Source: Phytoseiulus persimilis (taxonomy: Eukaryota; Arthropoda; Arachnida; Mesostigmata; Phytoseiidae). Taken from it: a stretch of 64,000 nt of DNA. The notes beneath the pieces were generated by a model that worked only from the letters and a program-made list of their open reading frames with translations, was not told the origin of the DNA and ran no database searches. Location of the stretch: the NCBI GenBank assembly GCA_037576195.1, contig CM075104.1, positions 5,772,775 through 5,836,774 of the forward strand, written 5' to 3'. Positions 63,301 to 64,000 of this stretch are shown here, piece after piece. The translations under genes were made by a program, and so were the position numbers. How positions within the stretch are numbered: the first letter of the stretch is position 1; every line of letters begins with the position of its first letter.

Positions 63301-64000
63301 TTGCCGACTGAAGCGGTATGTTTGTCCGGCCGTTTTTCTAATCAGTCATTCCTCTATCGCGCTTCCACCCCTTTCGGTGGATCCAGGAAATCCTCCTGGC
63401 TGGAGTCGAGCACAATCCGGAGCGGTGTTGGACATCGTTCCCTTCTGTGGCTTTTTGCAGCACCTCACAAAGCCCTCAATCTATGGTGGATACTCAGCTA
63501 AAGCTTCTCGGGACACCTGTCGGGAACGCGATCGGAGACAAAGAACAACTTCTCTCCGCTAATGAACGCTAGTTTCAATCGAACACAAGTCGATTCGGCA
63601 CCCCCACAGAACCGGTGATGCTGGGCCGCGAAAACCAGAACACAAAAACACGCGTTTGGAAGAACGAAATTGCCGCGGAGTCGGTTCGTACTTAAACGAA
63701 TCGCTCATCAACGACCAGCGGCATTTTCAGCGTTCGGACGCTCCTTCGGGACGTTTCAACGGGACGGCTTCAGATCAGCGTGGACTACTTCGTAAGTGGG
63801 ACAGCCAACAGTCAGTCGGTCTGTCGATCCTTCTGCATGAATTCCGAACGGCGAGCGATCGGCCTGCTGCCGTCGTCCGACCACTGAAAGCATCTCAGCA
63901 ATCGAAAGAGCAGTGTTTTCGAGGACTCTCAGTTTTCTTCGGTGCTTCCTCCTCCTCGCCGGACCTCGCTTCAACGTCATTCGGCTTCGGACCGAAAACG
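60349..64000. other. Upstream of Toll; exon 1 and any further gene unresolved
   Basis: The missing first exon and promoter of Toll should lie here. A short similarity to the upstream blocks of copies A and B occurs near 61860-61920. Frames such as 61036-61359, 62348-62614, 62925-63272 and 63756-63980 (all minus) have no recognised domain. The 63.1-63.3 kb part is rich in TTGGT/GGTTG repeats. A plus-strand AATAAA at about 60933 has no gene in front of it. I support no gene here. Confidence 0.35.

Overview
The window reads as nuclear DNA of an arthropod, most likely a chelicerate such as a mite (inference). The basis is a multi-exon Toll receptor and a multi-exon peroxisomal AAA ATPase (PEX1) with short GT-AG introns, set among eukaryotic transposons (Tc5-like, hAT, MULE, LINEs, Copia, Ty3/gypsy). 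I see no bacterial operon, tRNA, rRNA or CRISPR array.

Layout. 1-3.6 kb: decayed sequence with a Ty3/gypsy integrase fossil and small outposts of a 45-bp repeat. 3.9-9.2 kb: remains of two Toll paralogs on the minus strand, copy A (5' exons, 3992-4653) and copy C (LRR, membrane and TIR part, 6832-8425), plus a MULE transposase fragment. 11.4-25.4 kb: a huge array of about 300 copies of a 45-bp unit, bounded by inverted flanks; its right end turns back on itself through a palindrome. 26.1-31.5 kb: PEX1 (minus). 32.7-46.8 kb: a transposon nest. A Copia fossil (minus) is split by a young, apparently intact Tc5-like element and by a hAT element. A second Copia fossil (plus) is split by a LINE. 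47-52.6 kb: remains of a third Toll paralog (copy B), invaded by LINE ends, a palindromic MITE and 45-bp-like repeats. 52.7-53.7 kb: a hAT-like non-autonomous element. 54.2-60.3 kb: a full-looking Toll receptor (minus). 60.3-64 kb: its upstream region, which I could not resolve.

The two living host genes are PEX1 (peroxisomal import receptor recycling) and Toll (innate immune or developmental receptor). The Toll gene stands out. Every exon junction I could place keeps phase, and two exons put about 440 Pro/Ser/Thr-rich (mucin-like) residues between the N-terminal cysteine module and the leucine-rich repeats. The broken Toll copies A and B show the same exon boundaries around this point but no mucin exons. 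Copies A, B and C, and the 45-bp-like repeats close to A and B, suggest repeated local duplication of a Toll locus followed by decay.

The most unusual structure is the 45-bp array. It keeps exact 45-bp spacing over 12.6 kb, shows recent block duplications (offsets 3,105 and 1,755 bp), and sits between related inverted flanks, as if a foldback-type element had expanded its internal repeat.
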